From the NCBI RefSeq assembly GCF_026015885.1, contig NZ_JAPDUG010000001.1, positions 1,116,001 to 1,180,000 on the forward strand: a DNA stretch of 64,000 nucleotides, given 5' to 3'. The notes under the pieces are model-generated. The model saw only the letters and a program-made list of their open reading frames with translations, did not search any database and was not told where the DNA came from. Positions within the stretch are counted from its first letter, which is position 1, and each line of letters opens with the position of its first letter. Made by a program: the position numbers and the translations under genes. Source of the DNA: Halocynthiibacter sp. SDUM655004. Lineage in GTDB: Bacteria > Pseudomonadota > Alphaproteobacteria > Rhodobacterales > Rhodobacteraceae. Below, in pieces: positions 60,572 through 64,000 of the stretch.

Positions 60572-61345
60572 ATGGAAACTGTTTTGAACGTTGAATTACC
60601 GCCGGATCAGATCGCTGCGGCCTGTCGTCGATTGCCGGGAATGGCGCCGCTGGATATGGCGGATTGGCTCGATGTGAACGACGCATATGTGGGGCAAATG
60701 CAGTTGCGAGAGGCGCTTTTGGCATCGCGCCGCAGCGAGGTTGTGGCGCAGGAAGCCTGTGCGCAAGGGGCTGCTGAGGAGTTGTTGGCGCTTGTGTTGG
60801 AGCGGCTTCGTTTACGTGATGATTTTGAGGTTGCGGCAACACAGGTGCGTTGCCCCGACGGGCGCTTGGTAGAGATTGATCACAGCGCGCCGCTTGTCAC
60901 TTTGGGCCATCTTGTTCAGGAGGATTTTTGCATTCTGCAGGAGCAGGGCGGGGCTTACCTCCTTACCGGCGCGGTGCTGTGCTTTCCTGCGAGTTGGACT
61001 TTGGCGGAAAAGCTGGGCCGCCCGCTTTTGGGGATACATGACCCAGTAGACAGCTATACGCCCGACCTCGCCAAACGGGTGCAGCGCCTGTTTGATGCAA
61101 TCCGGCCTGAGCGCGGGATGTGGCGGGCCAATGCGCTGTTTTACGATACGCCGGAGTTGTTTCATCCACGCGCCGAGTCTGACCCGCGCGTGCCGCTGTC
61201 AAAAGAGCCGCCGTTTCTTCGGAGCGAGCGACAATCCTTGCTGCGATTGCCTGACAGTGGTGCGGTGGTTTTCTCGATCCATACCTACATGATTAACCGC
61301 AAGAGTCTGCGGCCCGATGATGCGCGTGCGCTGGCCGAGAGATAG
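60572..61345 (+). CDS. DUF3445 (heme-dependent oxidative N-demethylase-like) protein
   Basis: A 257-residue protein of the DUF3445 family: MAPLDMADWLDVNDAYVGQMQLREALL, LVQEDFCILQEQGGAYLLTGAVLCFPASWTLAEKLGRPLLGIHDPVDSYTPDLAKRVQRLFDAIRPERGMWRANALFYD, and LLRLPDSGAVVFSIHTYMI. Characterised relatives carry heme and demethylate amines such as dimethylamine with partner subunits. No partner gene is present here, so the substrate is open. The SD is weak. A shared terminator follows. Confidence 0.82.
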   Translation: METVLNVELPPDQIAAACRRLPGMAPLDMADWLDVNDAYVGQMQLREALLASRRSEVVAQEACAQGAAEELLALVLERLRLRDDFEVAATQVRCPDGRLVEIDHSAPLVTLGHLVQEDFCILQEQGGAYLLTGAVLCFPASWTLAEKLGRPLLGIHDPVDSYTPDLAKRVQRLFDAIRPERGMWRANALFYDTPELFHPRAESDPRVPLSKEPPFLRSERQSLLRLPDSGAVVFSIHTYMINRKSLRPDDARALAER

Positions 61346-61381
61346 CAGCCTAGATAGGACCGTAAGCAGAGCCGTATGCAA

Positions 61382-61408
61382 AAAGGGCGCCCCAATGGAG
61401 CGCCCTTT
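61382..61408. terminator. Bidirectional terminator between DUF3445 gene and glnA
   Basis: AAAGGGCGC (61382-61390)/GCGCCCTTT (61400-61408) around a 9-base loop, with T-tracts on both strands. Confidence 0.85.
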
Positions 61409-61426
61409 CCGTTTATTTCCAGCAGC

Positions 61427-62833
61427 TTATACGCTGTAGTACAGGTCGTACTCAACTGGGTGTGGTGTGTGCTCGTATGCATACACTTCTTCCCACTTAA
61501 GCTCGGAGTAACCTTCGATCTGGTCTTTTGTGAACACGTCACCTGCGAGCAGGAAGTCGTGATCTTCTTCCAGAGCTTCCAGAGCTTCACGCAGGGATGC
61601 GCAAACTGTTGGAATGCCTGCCAGCTCTTCGGCTGGGAGATCGTAAAGGTCTTTGTCAGACGCCGCACCTGGGTCGATCTTGTTCTTGATGCCGTCAAGG
61701 CCAGCCATAAGCAGTGCAGCAAAGCAGAGGTATGGGTTGGCAGCCGGATCAGGGAAACGAGCTTCAACGCGTTTGGCTTTGGGCGATTCCGCGAATGGGA
61801 TACGCACACAACCGGAGCGGTTCGATGCAGAGTAAGCGCGCAGAACAGGAGCTTCAAAACCTGGGATCAAACGCTTGTAGGAGTTTGTCGATGGGTTTGT
61901 GAAGGCGTTCAGAGCTTTAGCGTGCTTCAGGATGCCGCCGATGAAGTACAGAGCTTCCTGAGACAGGTCAGCGTATTTGTCACCAGCGAAGAGTGGCTTG
62001 CCGTCTTTCCAGATCGACATGTTCACGTGCATACCTGTGCCGTTGTCGCCAGCGATTGGCTTTGGCATGAAGGTTGCCGATTTGCCGTAGGCGTGGGCAA
62101 CGTTGTGCACAACGTATTTGTACTTCTGAAGGTGATCCGCTTGCTCTGTGAGCGAGCCGAAGATCAGGCCAAGCTCGTGCTGACAGGACGCAACCTCGTG
62201 GTGGTGCTTGTCAACTTTCATGCCCATGCGCTTCATAGTGGAGAGCATTTCGGAGCGGATGTCCTGAGCGTCGTCGATTGGGTTAACAGGGAAGTAACCG
62301 CCCTTAACGCCAGGACGATGGCCCATGTTGCCCATTTCATACTCGGTGTCTGTGTTCCAAGCTGCGTCTTGTGCGTCAACTTCGAAGGACACTTTGTTCA
62401 TGGTGTTGGAGAAACGTACGTTGTCAAAGAGGAAGAATTCTGCCTCTGGGCCAAAGTAGGAAACGTCACCGATACCGGAGGACTTGAGGTAAGCTTCGGC
62501 TTTCTCGGCTGTACCACGTGGGTCACGAGAGTAAGCTTCGCCTGTGTCCGGCTCAACGATGGAGCAGTGGATGCAGAGCGTTTTCTCGGCATAGAACGGA
62601 TCCATATATACGGAGTTTGTGTCCGGGATCAGTTTCATGTCGGATTCGTTGATGGATTTCCAACCAGCGATGGAGGACCCGTCAAACATGAAGCCTTCTT
62701 CGAGGAAGTCTTCGTCAACTTCGTCTGCAATAACAGTCACGTGCTGTAGTTTGCCGCGTGGGTCTGTGAAGCGAATGTCCACATAGTCCACGTCTTCGTC
62801 CTTGATCAGTTTGAGAACGTCAGCTTTGCTCAT
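61427..62833 (-). CDS. glnA: Glutamine synthetase type I
   Basis: A 468-residue dodecameric enzyme for ATP-dependent ammonia assimilation. It has the beta-grasp N domain with [24 protein letters not shown], the ATP-binding [33 protein letters not shown], and the adenylylation loop DLYDLPAEE (Tyr near 397), so activity is probably controlled by GlnE and PII. SD GGGAAG before ATG 62833. 57 bp downstream of glnB, same operon. Confidence 0.97.
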   Translation of the reverse strand: MSKADVLKLIKDEDVDYVDIRFTDPRGKLQHVTVIADEVDEDFLEEGFMFDGSSIAGWKSINESDMKLIPDTNSVYMDPFYAEKTLCIHCSIVEPDTGEAYSRDPRGTAEKAEAYLKSSGIGDVSYFGPEAEFFLFDNVRFSNTMNKVSFEVDAQDAAWNTDTEYEMGNMGHRPGVKGGYFPVNPIDDAQDIRSEMLSTMKRMGMKVDKHHHEVASCQHELGLIFGSLTEQADHLQKYKYVVHNVAHAYGKSATFMPKPIAGDNGTGMHVNMSIWKDGKPLFAGDKYADLSQEALYFIGGILKHAKALNAFTNPSTNSYKRLIPGFEAPVLRAYSASNRSGCVRIPFAESPKAKRVEARFPDPAANPYLCFAALLMAGLDGIKNKIDPGAASDKDLYDLPAEELAGIPTVCASLREALEALEEDHDFLLAGDVFTKDQIEGYSELKWEEVYAYEHTPHPVEYDLYYSV

Positions 62834-62890
62834 CTTGATCTCTTCCCTTTTATTTAGTGTTAGACTGGTGCCGATGACCGGCGGTGTTGC

Positions 62891-63586
<696 letters not shown>

Positions 63587-64000
63587 ATGAGCCGAACCAC
63601 CATCTACATGACCGCCGCCGAGATGCGTGCCCTCGAAATTCGCGCCATGGAGAGCGGGGCTGTCACCGGTGCGGACCTAATGGAGCGGGCAGGGCGCGGC
63701 GTTGTGGATGCGACTTTTGCGCGTTGGCCTGCATTGGCAAAGACGCGGCATCGCGCGGTGGTTTTATGCGGGCCGGGGAATAACGGCGGAGATGGCTATG
63801 TCATTGCGCGCCTTTTGCATCATGCTGGATGGGGCGTGCGTGTTCTTAGTCTTGGAGACACAAAATCTCTCCCTGCTGACGCGAAGTTGAATGCACAGCG
63901 ATGGTCGGCGCTGGATCAGGACAGTGCGGCTACTGCGCCTTTGAATGCCGAAACGCTGGCTGATGCTTTGGGCGAAGGCTGTGACCTCGTGGTCGATGCG
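63587..64000 (+). CDS. nnr: NAD(P)H-hydrate epimerase/dehydratase, N-terminal part (cut by window)
   Basis: 138 codons are visible to the window edge. MTAAEMRALEIRAMESGAVTGADLMERAG and VLCGPGNNGGDGYVIARLLHHAGW are hallmark motifs of the YjeF N-terminal domain, which epimerises damaged NAD(P)H hydrate. Whether the C-terminal dehydratase domain follows cannot be seen. ATG 63587 follows GGAGG. The nnr-glnB-glnA order recurs in related alphaproteobacteria. Confidence 0.92.
   Translation, partial: MSRTTIYMTAAEMRALEIRAMESGAVTGADLMERAGRGVVDATFARWPALAKTRHRAVVLCGPGNNGGDGYVIARLLHHAGWGVRVLSLGDTKSLPADAKLNAQRWSALDQDSAATAPLNAETLADALGEGCDLVVDA

Overview
The window is about 64 kb of chromosome from an alphaproteobacterium, most likely a marine Rhodobacteraceae (Roseobacter-type) species. 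This rests on gene content and order: a soxBDAG sarcosine oxidase operon, serS divergent from yajC-secD-secF, ccmABCDG with ccmI at a separate site, a ruvX/DUF1289/ccmI chain, bamB-der, nnr/glnB/glnA, TRAP and AlgQ-type ABC transporters, and many GTG starts and ATGA overlaps. I see no phage, insertion sequence, CRISPR array, rRNA or tRNA.

Region 1 (1-15083) is the accessory part and looks like a uronate/polyuronate uptake and catabolism locus. A leftward operon encodes an UgpC/AlgS-type ATPase, two CUT1 permeases, an AlgQ-type binding protein with an EF-hand-like calcium loop, and a PL15-like (Atu3025-type) exo-oligoalginate lyase cut by the window edge. Divergent from it are an FCD-type GntR regulator and a MATE transporter. 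A second leftward pair encodes a ManD-type mannonate dehydratase and a Gfo/Idh/MocA oxidoreductase, divergent from a complete TRAP transporter (dctP-dctQ-dctM). Five copies of a GntR/FCD operator-like motif (TNGTNNACNA, mostly GTATACTAGT) lie in the three promoter regions. At the Gfo/Idh gene the motif covers the -10 box, and at the TRAP promoter it lies between -35 and -10. I infer one regulon in which the ABC system imports oligomers, the lyase degrades them, and the TRAP system, ManD and the oxidoreductase handle monomers.

Region 2 (15106-31860) is mostly housekeeping: dusA, a TSUP permease, DUF1289-ruvX-ccmI, soxBDAG, an unrecognised secreted protein, sodB, rarD, a LOG-family hydrolase overlapping rarD tail to tail, an acidic LysM protein, an Atm1-type ABC exporter and a RibD-C-type reductase.

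Region 3 (31874-50525) holds an RND pump with its adaptor, a TPR membrane protein, bamB, der, an outer-membrane barrel, serS, yajC-secD-secF, a second TSUP permease, an Mth938-domain protein and ccmA-ccmB-ccmC-ccmD-ccmG. Envelope biogenesis is the common theme: BamB and SecDF act in export and outer-membrane assembly, and Ccm acts in cytochrome c maturation together with the distant ccmI.

Region 4 (51029-64000) contains acnA, a DUF1223 protein, a lipid A-type acyltransferase, an isolated FliG-like protein, purB, DUF6314, an alpha/beta hydrolase-OsmC fusion, DUF3445, glnA, glnB and the start of nnr (cut by the edge). All functions are inferred by reading protein motifs; no database search was possible.
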